This document shows, piece after piece, positions 1 to 7,778 of a stretch of DNA of 64,000 bases. How positions within the stretch are numbered: position 1 is the stretch's first letter; every line of letters begins with the position of its first letter. Origin of the DNA: Candidatus Eremiobacterota bacterium (GTDB lineage Bacteria; Vulcanimicrobiota; Vulcanimicrobiia; Vulcanimicrobiales; Vulcanimicrobiaceae). The stretch lies in NCBI GenBank assembly GCA_019235885.1, contig JAFAKB010000076.1:62001-126000 (forward strand), written 5' to 3'. The position numbers were made by a program, and so were the translations under genes. Below the pieces are notes generated by a model. That model was not told the DNA's origin and did not search any database. It saw only the letters and a program-made list of their open reading frames with translations.

Positions 1-396
1 GGCTCACAGCAGTTCTTTCTGACGACGCTGCGCGACCGCCCGGACGAGGTCGGCTGGTGCGTCTGGTATTTCATCTTGCGCGAAGGCAACTCGCGCACCG
101 TCGTCGGGAATGGCGGCTTCAAGGGGGCACCGCGCGACGGGACGGTCGAAATCGGCTACTCGATCCTGCCGGCGTACCAGCGTCGCGGATATGCGTTGGA
201 GGCGGTCGAGGCGCTCGTCCGCTGGGCCTTCGAGGACGCGCGGATGCGCCGCGTGATCGCCGAGACGTACCCGGACTTGCACGCCTCGCTCGGCGTCCTG
301 CGAAAGGCGGGCTTCCGCCGCTGCGAGGGTGCAAGCGCGCCCGAGATCGTGCGCTTCGAACTCCTTCATGGAACGTCGCCTCGCGAATGTAAGTAG
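1..396 (+). CDS. GNAT family N-acetyltransferase (5' end cut off by window)
   Basis: The frame is open from base 1, so the N-terminus lies outside the window; 131 residues are visible. The pattern EIGYSILPAYQRRGYALEAVEALVRWAF is the acetyl-CoA-binding motif A of RimJ/RimL-type GNAT enzymes (Q/R-x-x-G-Y/A), followed by the usual 'ASLGVLRKAGFRR' strand near the C-terminus. Such enzymes transfer an acetyl group from acetyl-CoA to an amine on a protein or small molecule; the substrate cannot be read from the sequence. It ends in TAG and is followed 24 nt later by a small antitoxin-like ORF. Family confident, substrate unknown. Confidence 0.85.
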   Translation, partial: GSQQFFLTTLRDRPDEVGWCVWYFILREGNSRTVVGNGGFKGAPRDGTVEIGYSILPAYQRRGYALEAVEALVRWAFEDARMRRVIAETYPDLHASLGVLRKAGFRRCEGASAPEIVRFELLHGTSPRECK

Positions 397-420
397 CTGG
401 ACGAAATAGAACGAGACAAC

Positions 421-588
421 ATGACGTTGACGCGGGATGCAAAGCAGACGGTGATCGACCGCGCGATGCGCGACCCGGCTTTTGTCAAAGCCCTATTTGA
501 CGAAGTAGTCATTTTATTCCGCACCGGTGAACCGGAGACCGCACGACTCGTCCTGCGTGATTTGATTAGGGCCCTGATTGCTCGTTAG
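421..588 (+). CDS. Truncated addiction-module antidote (N-terminal domain only)
   Basis: A 55-residue ORF starting MTLTRDAKQTVIDRAMRDPAF and ending GEPETARLVLRDLIRALIAR. This matches from memory the N-terminal half of the putative addiction-module antidote family (COG3636/HigA-like), where RDPAF, GEPETAR and LRDLxxA are typical. The family normally continues for about 45 more residues with a helix-turn-helix. Here a TAG stop falls just before that point, so the DNA-binding part is missing. No toxin partner is seen next to it. Either it is a decayed antitoxin or a short variant; decay is more likely. Confidence 0.6.
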   Translation: MTLTRDAKQTVIDRAMRDPAFVKALFDEVVILFRTGEPETARLVLRDLIRALIAR

Positions 589-1058
589 GCGCCCTTTGGT
601 AGCGGCACAGCGAAGCAGGGGCTTACGGTGAACGACTTAAGCTCGTCGGAGTATACAAATCTCTTGTCGATGCCGTGGCGCATCAAACCGGTCCGAAACG
701 AGTTGTATGTGCTGCGAATGGCGCTGGCCGACATCGATGGGAGTCCGATGACCGGCGGAGTGCCGACCTCTTCCTTCTCGATCTTAGACGCGTGAAGTGC
801 AGCAAGCACGAGGCGCCCGTCGCGACTCGTGAGGATCCAGGCGACGGGATCCCACCCGTTAGCCAGGATCACAGCTTCATTCACGATCGAGCTGCCTGGA
901 AGCCCTTGGCCCGGCACGGGAAAACCGATGGCGAAGCTATCGATCGGCGTGCAGTTATCGCCGCGTTTGGCTACGGATCCGATGCCGGCTCCCGCTGTGC
1001 TGCCACACAGCACCAGAAGACCGAGCACCATTGAGGCAACGACCCTTCGGCTAATCAT
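585..1058 (-). CDS. Hypothetical secreted protein
   Basis: A 157-residue protein with a clear N-terminal signal sequence: basic MISRR, a hydrophobic stretch VVASMVLGLLVLCGS and a small-residue region TAGAGIG suiting Sec/SPI cleavage. The Cys in VLCG has no good lipobox (Leu at -1), so lipidation is doubtful. The mature part has no motif I recognise; two further Cys residues (about positions 36 and 148) could form a disulfide in the periplasm. It overlaps the end of the convergent 421-588 ORF by 4 nt. Function unknown. Confidence 0.55.
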   Translation of the reverse strand: MISRRVVASMVLGLLVLCGSTAGAGIGSVAKRGDNCTPIDSFAIGFPVPGQGLPGSSIVNEAVILANGWDPVAWILTSRDGRLVLAALHASKIEKEEVGTPPVIGLPSMSASAIRSTYNSFRTGLMRHGIDKRFVYSDELKSFTVSPCFAVPLPKGA

Positions 1059-1118
1059 ACATATGCTAATTCGCGTCGGCCCTGCCGCGTACTTCCCGCC
1101 TGAAGAGGGCTGCCGAAT

Positions 1119-1325
1119 CTACGTGTGCGCGCACTCGGACCAAAAGAACTCGCAGTCTTTGCAGTACAGACAATGGCCCGTGATAGCGGAGTGCGCATTG
1201 AGCTCGTGGCCGCAGACGCAACGCGGTCGTATTACGACTGTCGGCGAACCCGGTTCGCCCGTCAGCAGATGAAGAGACCGCTGCCGCCGATCGTTCCCGG
1301 GGTGTAGGCGAACGTCGCAGCTCAT
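1119..1325 (-). CDS. Small zinc-ribbon-like protein, hypothetical
   Basis: A 68-residue ORF whose C-terminal half reads CVCGHELNAHSAITGHCLYC followed by KDCEFFW. The arrangement C-x-C-G-H-x(4)-H ... C-x2-C-x2-C-x-F is what is seen in many small uncharacterised cysteine/histidine-rich proteins thought to bind zinc. The first 30 residues show no conservation I can judge, so the true start may lie downstream. It is upstream of, and in the same direction as, the secreted protein at 585-1058 (60-nt gap). Function unknown. Confidence 0.45.
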   Translation of the reverse strand: MSCDVRLHPGNDRRQRSLHLLTGEPGSPTVVIRPRCVCGHELNAHSAITGHCLYCKDCEFFWSECAHT

Positions 1326-1702
1326 GTCCCGTGTGTGGTCCCGGGACGGGCGCGCGCGCTCGCAGGAGCGATCGGCGGGCAGGGCCGGCCGCTACCCGCG
1401 CTCACCCCGTCGAAGACGGCATTCGCACGGCAACGGACGTTCGTTTCGCGTTCCGGGGCGCCAATGAGTGCATCCCGCTTCGTCGTGCAGCGACGTACGA
1501 TGACCGCAGCCCGCGCATACTAACGCAGCGCGTTCATCGTACCGTCCGCATACCCAAGCGTATGCCACCCGTGTCCTCCCTGGATCGCGCTGTCCGCCGT
1601 GTTGGTCGCGGGCAGTAGCAGCACGCTAGCACAGGTCGCCATTTAATCGCCATCGGGAGCCTTGTCCCGGGGGTCTGCGCCCGCGTTGCGGTACTCTAAT
1701 CA
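1326..1702. other. Intergenic stretch, no convincing gene
   Basis: Open frames here have no recognisable motif, no ribosome binding site and a composition expected of random GC-rich DNA. The start (TGTCCCGTGTGTGG, about 1325-1338) would encode C-P-V-C-G and might be a decayed zinc ribbon, but nothing else supports it. Confidence 0.4.
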
Positions 1703-1726
1703 AGACCGGGACGTTTATCCCGGTCT
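1703..1726 (+). other. 9-bp hairpin upstream of small peptide ORF
   Basis: AGACCGGGA / TCCCGGTCT form a perfect 9-bp stem around a 6-nt loop (CGTTTA). It lies 28 nt before the ATG of the small secreted peptide at 1755 and is not followed by a T-tract, so a leader element is more likely than a classic terminator. The structure is seen in the sequence; any regulatory role is inferred. Confidence 0.4.
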
Positions 1727-1754
1727 CCTGGCCTCCGCGCCGGAAAGGGTGCCC

Positions 1755-1907
1755 ATGCTCGTGACCCTCGCGCTTGCCGCGTTACTGCTTGGCAGAACCG
1801 CAACGCCTAGTGAAATTCTCCCCGGCGGACCGTCCGTAACGACTACGGTGACAGCGCCTGCCGCTAGTCCGTCTGTTGCCAATGGTCTTCCGGGCGGGCC
1901 CTCGTAG
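1755..1907 (+). CDS. Small secreted peptide with two LPGGPS motifs
   Basis: A 50-residue ORF: MLVTLALAALLLGRTATPSE, then ILPGGPS, a Thr/Ala/Ser/Pro-rich spacer, and a second GLPGGPS directly before the stop. The first 17 residues form a hydrophobic export-like segment, although the n-region lacks a charge. A purine-rich GGAAAGGG lies 5 nt before the ATG. The duplicated LPGGPS and the short length resemble secreted signalling pre-peptides, but I do not recognise a family. It could also be spurious. Confidence 0.35.
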   Translation: MLVTLALAALLLGRTATPSEILPGGPSVTTTVTAPAASPSVANGLPGGPS

Positions 1908-2311
1908 CCGGTTTGATGGAGTTCGCACGCGCGAAGCGAAGGGTTCGGCGCGACGGTGAGTTTCGCCGACCCATGGTTCAGGCTCCTAAAACTCTGCGTA
2001 AGTCGCGACCCGCGCATTTGCGAACCTGGGGGCGTCCGATCTCGCTGCACGAGCGGCGCGTCGCTTCCAAGGCAGAGAATGACGGTCGCGCAATGCGCGA
2101 CGGATAGGATAAGTCACGCATTTCCGGACCGTCCACGACGCAGCTTTTGCACGGAACAGTGAGCCGCCGCCTGCCGCCGTTGGAGCGCATTGCCTGGGAC
2201 TCCTTTGGCATCAAGCAGCGGGATTTCACAGCTCTCGTTGGATCGGATTAAGGGCTCGATCAGTACCACCCGTGCTGAGGCGCAGGGTCGTAAGCCGGAG
2301 TCACTTCGTTG
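1908..2311. other. Intergenic stretch, no convincing gene
   Basis: About 400 nt without a frame that has a plausible start, ribosome binding site and protein-like composition on either strand. Local GC is lower than in the core regions. It lies downstream of both the peptide gene and the minus-strand cytochrome pair, so it may hold their 3' ends. Confidence 0.4.
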
Positions 2312-2677
2312 TCACTGCGGACAACCGGCATCGATCCAGTCGGCGATCTCCTTTATCTGCGCGTCGGTGAAAAATGGTGGACCGTTCGCAGGCATTTGGT
2401 CGAACGCGCCGTTCTTGGGATCCGCTATCCCCGTTCCTTGCAACACTTGAATGAGCGCCGATCCGGCGGAGTTTCCCGGCACAAGAATGCGGACCGGTTT
2501 GTTTTTGTCGTCTGTAACGCCCGGAACGTTTCCCTGCGTGAACTGTTGATACGTGAGAGTCGACCAAAAAGACTTGTGGGGTGCCTGCGTGACGCCCCCG
2601 TCTTCCTTATTCGCCTGCAGCACTTGGTTGATGAAATTCTGAACAGCCTGATAGGATGCGAGAGCCATCGTGCTCAC
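2312..2677 (-). CDS. Small cytochrome-c-like protein lacking the heme motif
   Basis: About 120 residues with no CxxCH. The C-terminal 'FTDAQIKEIADWIDAGCPQ' closely resembles the last helix of c-type cytochrome domains in large exported proteins, and 'VPGNSAGSALIQVLQG ... MPANGPPFF' resembles the methionine-ligand region (MPxxGP). It therefore looks like a cytochrome-c fold that lost its heme. The GTG at 2677 overlaps the upstream stop (GTGA), but the ATG at 2668, preceded by AAGGTGAG, is an equally good start. No signal peptide is obvious. It is coupled to the CxxCH protein at 2674-4134, so the two probably act together in the envelope. Confidence 0.6.
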   Translation of the reverse strand: MSTMALASYQAVQNFINQVLQANKEDGGVTQAPHKSFWSTLTYQQFTQGNVPGVTDDKNKPVRILVPGNSAGSALIQVLQGTGIADPKNGAFDQMPANGPPFFTDAQIKEIADWIDAGCPQ

Positions 2678-4134
2678 CTTGCGGGCGGCCGACTGGGCGT
2701 CGGCCGCACTTTTGTCTTCAAGTAGTTTTGAAGGTCGACAAGTTCCGGAATGGAAATCGTGCGCCGCGCGTTGGTCTGAAGCGCGTCGGGCGAGATGCGC
2801 TGGAGCAGAAGCATCGCCGGGCCGGGCTGGACTGGATCCAAGCCGTTAGCACGTAAAGCCCAAACGAAGTCAGTGCGAAACTGAACCTTGGTGTGACATT
2901 CCATGCAGGTCTTGCCCTGTGTCGCGTCTTGTTCAAACGTTTCCATGACTGCATTCGCGAATGCTGTCGTCGGCGGGTTTATCACACCTGGAAATGTATT
3001 CGGACGCGTTCCGTCCTGCGTTGGATCGACCGGTGTCGCTGCGAACGGGCTTTGGGGTACCGGCCACTGCGTCATCACGAGTTGATAGTTCTGCCAGACG
3101 GTGCCGGCCAACGCACTTTGATACTTGGCGTTCGTTGCTTGCGTGTTGTCGTGGATCGGCAAGACGCGAACGACGTTGAACGGCGGGCTCGAAGGAGGCG
3201 GTGGAAACGTGGAGACGGGGTCCGCAGTCGGCATCGGCATCCCCGTTCCATCGTTGAAGGCCATGGGTACCCCGTGCGGCGGTGGAACGTTGTCTATTTG
3301 TTCGAACGTCGACCAGATCCACTGTGGACGTGTCTGCGTTTTCTGTACGATATGCAGGCCGACGAGCCCGACCAGCAGATCCTCACATTTCATCGTGGTC
3401 GGATTGAGAATGTGTGCGGTCCTGGTATAATACCGGCCGGGGTTTGCTACGCCGGTCATGACCATCCACGCCGCTTTGACGTCGAGCGAGCCGACAGGCA
3501 TGGGTGGTGCGTTCATCTGCTGGTTCTTGAAGAATCGTGACTTGTTCTGTATGTCCTCGTACTCAGTCTGGTTGAAGCCCGTCGAGTAGCGTACGTATGT
3601 TCCGTTCTGCGCTACCAATTCCCCGACCAGAATTCCGGGACCAGCTTGGCCGAGGTTCCCGGCAATGCCGAACTTTGAGGTGGAGAAGGCACCGAGAACG
3701 AGATCATTGATCCCTACTGTGCTCAAACCGCACGGATTGGGGCCGACGAAGTCGTCGAACTTGCCGAGCACGGGGGGATTGCCGTTGAAGATTTCCCAAT
3801 CTGCCTTGAGCGTCTCGAACACGAGTGGACCGTTCGGCACCGAACCGGGTCTCTGACTCGAATCGGGAACGCCGCGGCGACCTTGTTGTGCGGGCCAGAT
3901 CATCGCGATAAATGCGCGCCATGAATAATCGTCAAAAAAATCGATGGGATTCTGCTGGAAGGTCGCCGGTATACAAACGTCTGCGGGAACCTGCGGTGAC
4001 ATAATCGTGACCACTGGAGGATCCGGGCAAGTCTGGGCACTTGCTGGTCGGCTCTCACCCAGCACGAACGAAATCGACGCCGTCAGCACCACGAAGATGC
4101 CGCTTAGCACTGCGAGATTCCGCGACTGCTCCAT
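2674..4134 (-). CDS. Exported c-type cytochrome-like protein, single CMECH
   Basis: 486 residues. MEQSRNLAVLSGIFVVLTAS with cleavage near SAQ is a signal peptide. One heme-attachment site, CMECH at about residues 410-414, sits in the C-terminal region, followed by 'IPELVDLQNYLKTKV', a typical last cytochrome helix. The first 390 residues are rich in Trp, Pro and Asn (WRAFIAMIWPAQQGRRG; RPQWIWSTFEQIDNVPPPHG) and I do not recognise them as a named enzyme. The start at 4134 is chosen because GGAGG lies 9 nt before it; an in-frame ATG 9 nt upstream directly abuts that GGAGG. Likely a periplasmic electron-transfer or oxidoreductase protein; substrate unknown. Confidence 0.7.
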   Translation of the reverse strand: MEQSRNLAVLSGIFVVLTASISFVLGESRPASAQTCPDPPVVTIMSPQVPADVCIPATFQQNPIDFFDDYSWRAFIAMIWPAQQGRRGVPDSSQRPGSVPNGPLVFETLKADWEIFNGNPPVLGKFDDFVGPNPCGLSTVGINDLVLGAFSTSKFGIAGNLGQAGPGILVGELVAQNGTYVRYSTGFNQTEYEDIQNKSRFFKNQQMNAPPMPVGSLDVKAAWMVMTGVANPGRYYTRTAHILNPTTMKCEDLLVGLVGLHIVQKTQTRPQWIWSTFEQIDNVPPPHGVPMAFNDGTGMPMPTADPVSTFPPPPSSPPFNVVRVLPIHDNTQATNAKYQSALAGTVWQNYQLVMTQWPVPQSPFAATPVDPTQDGTRPNTFPGVINPPTTAFANAVMETFEQDATQGKTCMECHTKVQFRTDFVWALRANGLDPVQPGPAMLLLQRISPDALQTNARRTISIPELVDLQNYLKTKVRPTPSRPPAR

Positions 4135-4431
4135 TGACGTCATCCTCCACGAAGGTAGGCTAGGAGAGCTTCTACGCCTCCCCAATGCTTATCCTGGTAA
4201 GCAAGGCTTAAAGGAAGACGCCCAGCCCTCGTTTAGGCCGCCTAGGGGCGCTGTCGTGGGCCCGACGATTAGTAGGGATGCGCCCGGGGTTACATCGAAC
4301 ACGTGTTCGGTATGGTCTTTGGCCCCGTCGTGAAACGAAGATTTTCTAAACCTCTACGCGGCGTGCCCGACTCGGCCCGAGCGTACTTCCGCGCGTGGGT
4401 CCTGAAGTATATAAAGACGAACGGCCGCATC

Positions 4432-4830
4432 GTGGCCCCCAACAAGGCGAACGCGGCACGCTGGCGGCCGATCGGTCAGGCAGTCGTCGCCCTGCTCTTA
4501 TTGTGCGCTGGACACGCATCTGCTAAGGACCGTTTGCCGTCATTGCCCGATAAGGCACAGCTCCTCGCTTATGGCCGTACCGGTGATAGCAAGTCGTCCG
4601 AGTGCCGCATGATGGAGGCCGCTCTGAAACACATGAATGATCCCGACGGTGTGGACCGCGATATTCACTACCGGCTGATTACCCTTTACTCGTCGTCGTG
4701 TCTTGAACGACTGCGGAAGCACGGCGCATCCCCATCAGCGCAGTATCCGGCGCGGTGGGCGTTAGCGGCATCATGCACTACGCTGCGAGCAATGGGAACC
4801 ATCGACCTCGCGTTGTGTGACGAGCAATGA
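4432..4830 (+). CDS. Hypothetical secreted protein coupled to DUF5131 gene
   Basis: 132 residues from the GTG at 4432. The N-terminus has basic residues then IGQAVVALLLLCAGHASA, a good Sec signal peptide with cleavage after ASA. The mature part contains four Cys residues (SSECRMME, SSSCLERL, AASCTT, LALCDE), suggesting two disulfides outside the cytoplasm. A possible -10 (TATATA, 4408-4413) precedes it. Its TGA overlaps the ATG of the DUF5131 gene by 4 nt (ATGA), so the two are probably co-translated. Function unknown. Confidence 0.6.
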   Translation: MAPNKANAARWRPIGQAVVALLLLCAGHASAKDRLPSLPDKAQLLAYGRTGDSKSSECRMMEAALKHMNDPDGVDRDIHYRLITLYSSSCLERLRKHGASPSAQYPARWALAASCTTLRAMGTIDLALCDEQ

Positions 4831-5561
4831 GCCAGGGGTCTGCGATCGAGTGGACGGACGCGACATGGAATCCGGTAACGGGCTGCACGAAGGTTAGCCC
4901 CGGCTGCGACAACTGTTACGCGGCTACGTTCGCCGAGCGTTTTCGCGGCGTCAAAGGTCATCCGTACGAGCGCGGGTTTGAACTTACGCTGCGTCCGGAA
5001 CGAATCGCGCAGCCGCTCACTTGGAAGAAGCCGCAGCGCGTCTTTGTGAACTCGATGAGTGATCTGTTCCATCGAGACGTGCCCGACGCGTTCATCGAGA
5101 GCGTGTTCGAGACGATGGCGGCTGCGGCGACTCATCAGTTTCAAGTTCTCACAAAACGAGCCGAACGGCTAGAACGCCTAAGCTCGCGTCTTCGCTTCGC
5201 CGACAATATCTGGGTTGGGGTAAGCGTCGAGTCTCCCAGCTACTACTGGCGAATTAGACACTTGCAACGAGTGCCAGCCTCTGTGCGCTTTTTATCGTGC
5301 GAACCGCTGCTAGATGCTCTGCCGGCGCTTCCGCTTATGGGTATCCATTGGGTCATCGTTGGCGGCGAAAGTGGCCCCCGCTCGCGTCCGATCGAAACGG
5401 CGTGGGTCCAGGACATTCGCATGCAGTGCAACGCACAGCATATTGCCTTTTTCTTCAAACAGTGGGGCGGGCGTCAGAAGAAAAAGGCGGGCCGTCGCTT
5501 AAACGGACGTACATACGACGCAATGCCGAAGCCACTGCGCCGCTACGGGAATGTGATATAG
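4827..5561 (+). CDS. DUF5131 / phage Gp37-Gp68 family three-Cys protein
   Basis: 244 residues. The N-terminal 'IEWTDATWNPVTGC' and 'GCTKVSPGCDNCYA' are hallmarks of the phage Gp37/Gp68 family (PF07505, DUF5131), in which three cysteines (C-x6-C-x2-C, about residues 20-30) bind a cluster in a radical-SAM-like fold. Later landmarks are 'FVNSMSDLFH', 'QVLTKRAERL', 'IWVGVSVES' and 'HWVIVGGESGPRSRP'. The length is usual for the family. The family is described as co-occurring with TcmP, which here converges on it tail-to-tail with a 19-nt overlap (5543-5561). The chemistry and target are unknown; roles in phage biology or defence are inferred from its distribution. Confidence 0.88.
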   Translation: MSQGSAIEWTDATWNPVTGCTKVSPGCDNCYAATFAERFRGVKGHPYERGFELTLRPERIAQPLTWKKPQRVFVNSMSDLFHRDVPDAFIESVFETMAAAATHQFQVLTKRAERLERLSSRLRFADNIWVGVSVESPSYYWRIRHLQRVPASVRFLSCEPLLDALPALPLMGIHWVIVGGESGPRSRPIETAWVQDIRMQCNAQHIAFFFKQWGGRQKKKAGRRLNGRTYDAMPKPLRRYGNVI

Positions 5562-6814
5562 GTATTATCGAGCGGTATTTTGCGCTTCGAAGGATTTATC
5601 GGCGGACTGTGTGCTCCACGTGCCGCGGTGATGGCGTGTTTGTCGAACGCGAGACGTGCTAAAGCTTCTTGGTAGTTCTTATCGACGTAGCGCGTCCCGT
5701 AGATGTGCTGGGCGATCATATCTTTGACCGCAATCGTCTTCCCGCTGAAGCGCTTCAACAGATCGGCCATGAGGTCATCGATCGGCGTCTCCACGTTAAA
5801 GAGCGGCTGCGGCGCATTTTCTTGGAACGCGAAGCTCGCCACCCCGTCCACGAAGGTCGAGCTTTCGTTTGCCATGATATCTTTCATAATCTTGTACGCG
5901 GTCGGGTTCTTCGTCACAAACACGAGGTGATGCGTAACCGTACCGCGTGCATTGAGGAAACGAAACGTCTGCACGAAGCGCTTACCTGGGACGTTTAATG
6001 CAGCTTCGAGCGCACTTAGGATGACCTTCTCCTTGTCGTCTTTGCCGACCGTCGGAAGCACTTTGCGAAGCTCCTCGACACGCGCCGTCCCGAACAGAGC
6101 GTCCATGTGTGAGCGCACAACATTGTTCATGATCGCGCCCGGCATCCGCATGAAACAGAAGAAGAAAACTACGTCGCAGCCCCAGCTCTTCAGGATTGCG
6201 TTGATGAGCTTCACCGTCACTCCTTCATAGCCGAACGGATCCAAGAACATGAAGGACGGTATGACTTCCACCACGGCAAACGTTTCGTCGAGCTTGCTCT
6301 CTTGCGCGGTCATTCGCTCGATCTGCGGCGCGTAACGCAGCGTATCGATTCCCGGTAGCGCTGCGATGTTCGCGCGTAGCGTATCGATGCAGTCCTGCTC
6401 CTTATCTGCGAAAAGTGTTATCATCTGATCGCGAAGCACCGGGTCCGCAAGGATCGTGTTCATGATAAGCAGCGGCGTCGAGGGCGTTCCGTCATCGTAA
6501 GCGCCGGGGCCGGAGAACAGGTCAAAGTACGCCATCTTTTTCTCGGTCGCACGCGGTTTAATAATGTTGGCCCACGACTTGAAGTATTTCGAAACAATCC
6601 GCGCCTTCACCAATGAGTGTGGCTTCGGGAGCTGAAAGAATCCCGCGGTATCCCTCGACGCGGTTATTTTGCGCCTAGCGCGCTTCTTCCGCACAGGGTC
6701 TTGCGGCGTACTCTCTGTGGCGCCGAAATCCATCGGAGATGAATCGGGCTGCCGGGTGCTCTTGCCGGGGAAGAGTTCCGGCGCCCCGGCCCCCTCATGC
6801 GGTGTTTGCGACAT
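5543..6814 (-). CDS. tcmP: Three-Cys-motif partner protein TcmP
   Basis: 423 residues. 'MAYFDLFSGPG' at about 93-103 is a motif-I-like nucleotide/SAM-binding loop, and 'FMFLDPFGYEG' at about 187-197 is a DPF motif like those of Rossmann methyltransferases. Together with 'KPHSLVKARIVSKYFKSWANII' these match the three-Cys-motif partner family (TIGR04474). The first 65 residues are a charged, Pro-rich extension (RKKRARRK) that may contact nucleic acid. It is the last gene of a minus-strand series with three small unknown genes (7669 to 6850). Its biochemical activity has not been established to my knowledge; methyltransfer or nuclease-like action is only suggested by the fold. Confidence 0.85.
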   Translation of the reverse strand: MSQTPHEGAGAPELFPGKSTRQPDSSPMDFGATESTPQDPVRKKRARRKITASRDTAGFFQLPKPHSLVKARIVSKYFKSWANIIKPRATEKKMAYFDLFSGPGAYDDGTPSTPLLIMNTILADPVLRDQMITLFADKEQDCIDTLRANIAALPGIDTLRYAPQIERMTAQESKLDETFAVVEVIPSFMFLDPFGYEGVTVKLINAILKSWGCDVVFFFCFMRMPGAIMNNVVRSHMDALFGTARVEELRKVLPTVGKDDKEKVILSALEAALNVPGKRFVQTFRFLNARGTVTHHLVFVTKNPTAYKIMKDIMANESSTFVDGVASFAFQENAPQPLFNVETPIDDLMADLLKRFSGKTIAVKDMIAQHIYGTRYVDKNYQEALARLAFDKHAITAARGAHSPPINPSKRKIPLDNTYITFP

Positions 6815-6849
6815 GATCGTACTTGCTGCGACGTTGGGTCGGCCGGCTC

Positions 6850-7044
6850 TTAGTCCTCGTATTCGACCCCGACAATGTGTGCCGTGTTGAGGGTGAGCTT
6901 CCGCGGCGGTCCGTTCGGCGTGGCGACCTGAACGGTTACGGAAGCTCGATTTTCGGAGAGCGCGGCTTCGATCAGCGCCCCGCCGTCAGCGTCGACAAAG
7001 CAGAATTGCCGGGCACCGTTCTGAGTCAGAAGAACCTTGGGCAT
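6850..7044 (-). CDS. Small hypothetical protein upstream of tcmP
   Basis: 64 residues: MPKVLLTQNGARQFCFVDAD ... TAHIVGVEYED. Alternating hydrophobic residues suggest a small all-beta fold. It ends 35 nt before the tcmP start in the same direction, so it is probably part of that transcript. An alternative start 66 nt upstream (MVVVAGHGRG) would add 22 residues. No family recognised. Confidence 0.5.
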   Translation of the reverse strand: MPKVLLTQNGARQFCFVDADGGALIEAALSENRASVTVQVATPNGPPRKLTLNTAHIVGVEYED

Positions 7045-7097
7045 TGGAGTTAAATGTGCGGCGAAAGGTCCTGGGATTCCTCGCCCGTGGCCCGCGA

Positions 7098-7421
7098 CTA
7101 CGACCATACCGTACCGCCACTGGCTAGGAATGAATGCACTCCCGTCAGCGCGTCGTCCATGTGTTTGCGTAGTTGCATTGCCAGCATGATCTCTGCGTAG
7201 TCCGCGGCGCCTCGGAGATCTTCCGCAACTGCGCCTTGGCGTCGGGTTACGATGGCCAAGAGGACGACGGCGACTAGGCCGCTTGTGCCGCAGGAAGTCT
7301 CGTAGGTTAGGAAGGCTTCGCGTAGGGTGCGCTCGGCCTCCGTGTTGGCGGCTCTTGTCCAGTCGATGCCGAAGCGCTCGAATGTTTCGGGAGCCTTGAA
7401 GGGGACGACGTTTTTCTTCAC
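7098..7421 (-). CDS. Small hypothetical helical protein in tcmP operon
   Basis: 107 residues from a GTG at 7421 that overlaps the stop of the upstream small gene (GTGA). The sequence VKKNVVPFKAPETFERFGID followed by long amphipathic stretches (TEAERTLREAFLTYE; LRGAADYAEIMLAMQLRKHM) predicts a helical soluble protein. A longer frame exists upstream, but its extra residues are Arg/Pro-rich and overlap the neighbouring gene, so the short form is preferred. No family recognised. Confidence 0.5.
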   Translation of the reverse strand: MKKNVVPFKAPETFERFGIDWTRAANTEAERTLREAFLTYETSCGTSGLVAVVLLAIVTRRQGAVAEDLRGAADYAEIMLAMQLRKHMDDALTGVHSFLASGGTVWS

Positions 7422-7669
7422 GGCGCGTCGCTCCCCAGCAGCTCCGCGCCGCGGTAGATGCGGGCGGCGCGAACCGCCGCGATGTCGCTGCGGAATGCAG
7501 TTGATGAGGCTCCGAAGCAGGCTTCGTAGAGCTCGTAGCGGACGGCTTCGCGGCGGATGAATCGGGCGAGGAGCCAAGCGATTCTGGCGATGGAACGGCC
7601 ACTGCGATCCTGCGTGCAGGAAGGTGGCCGGGTGATCGACGCGTGCACGTCGAATCTGCGGGGTGTCAT
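7418..7669 (-). CDS. Small hypothetical protein, first gene of tcmP operon
   Basis: 83 residues from an ATG at 7669, chosen because GAGG lies 9 nt upstream; two further in-frame ATGs at 7678 and 7684 are possible. The protein is Arg- and Ala-rich with a helical centre (RIAWLLARFIRREAVRYELYEACFGAS). It overlaps the next gene by GTGA. A -10 box (7779-7784) and a 13-bp hairpin (7694-7726) lie in its leader. No family recognised. Confidence 0.45.
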   Translation of the reverse strand: MTPRRFDVHASITRPPSCTQDRSGRSIARIAWLLARFIRREAVRYELYEACFGASSTAFRSDIAAVRAARIYRGAELLGSDAP

Positions 7670-7693
7670 TCGATGCATCCTCATCGGGTGACG

Positions 7694-7726
7694 GGCCCGG
7701 TCAGTGTTAGCAGCACTGATCGGGCC
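7694..7726. other. 13-bp hairpin in leader of tcmP operon
   Basis: GGCCCGGTCAGTG and CACTGATCGGGCC pair over 13 bp (one G-U on the plus strand) around a 7-nt loop. It lies between the minus-strand -10 at 7779-7784 and the first small gene at 7669. No T-tract follows on the minus strand. It could be an attenuator, a protein-binding site or an mRNA stability element. Confidence 0.5.
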
Positions 7727-7778
7727 GCTTCAGTTGTTATGGCCGCGACACGTTCTATCGCGCCGTCGAACCTTCATC

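Noticed and set aside
1331-1618. A 95-residue plus-strand frame
   Set aside because: No ribosome site, no motif, Arg-rich composition; the region looks intergenic.
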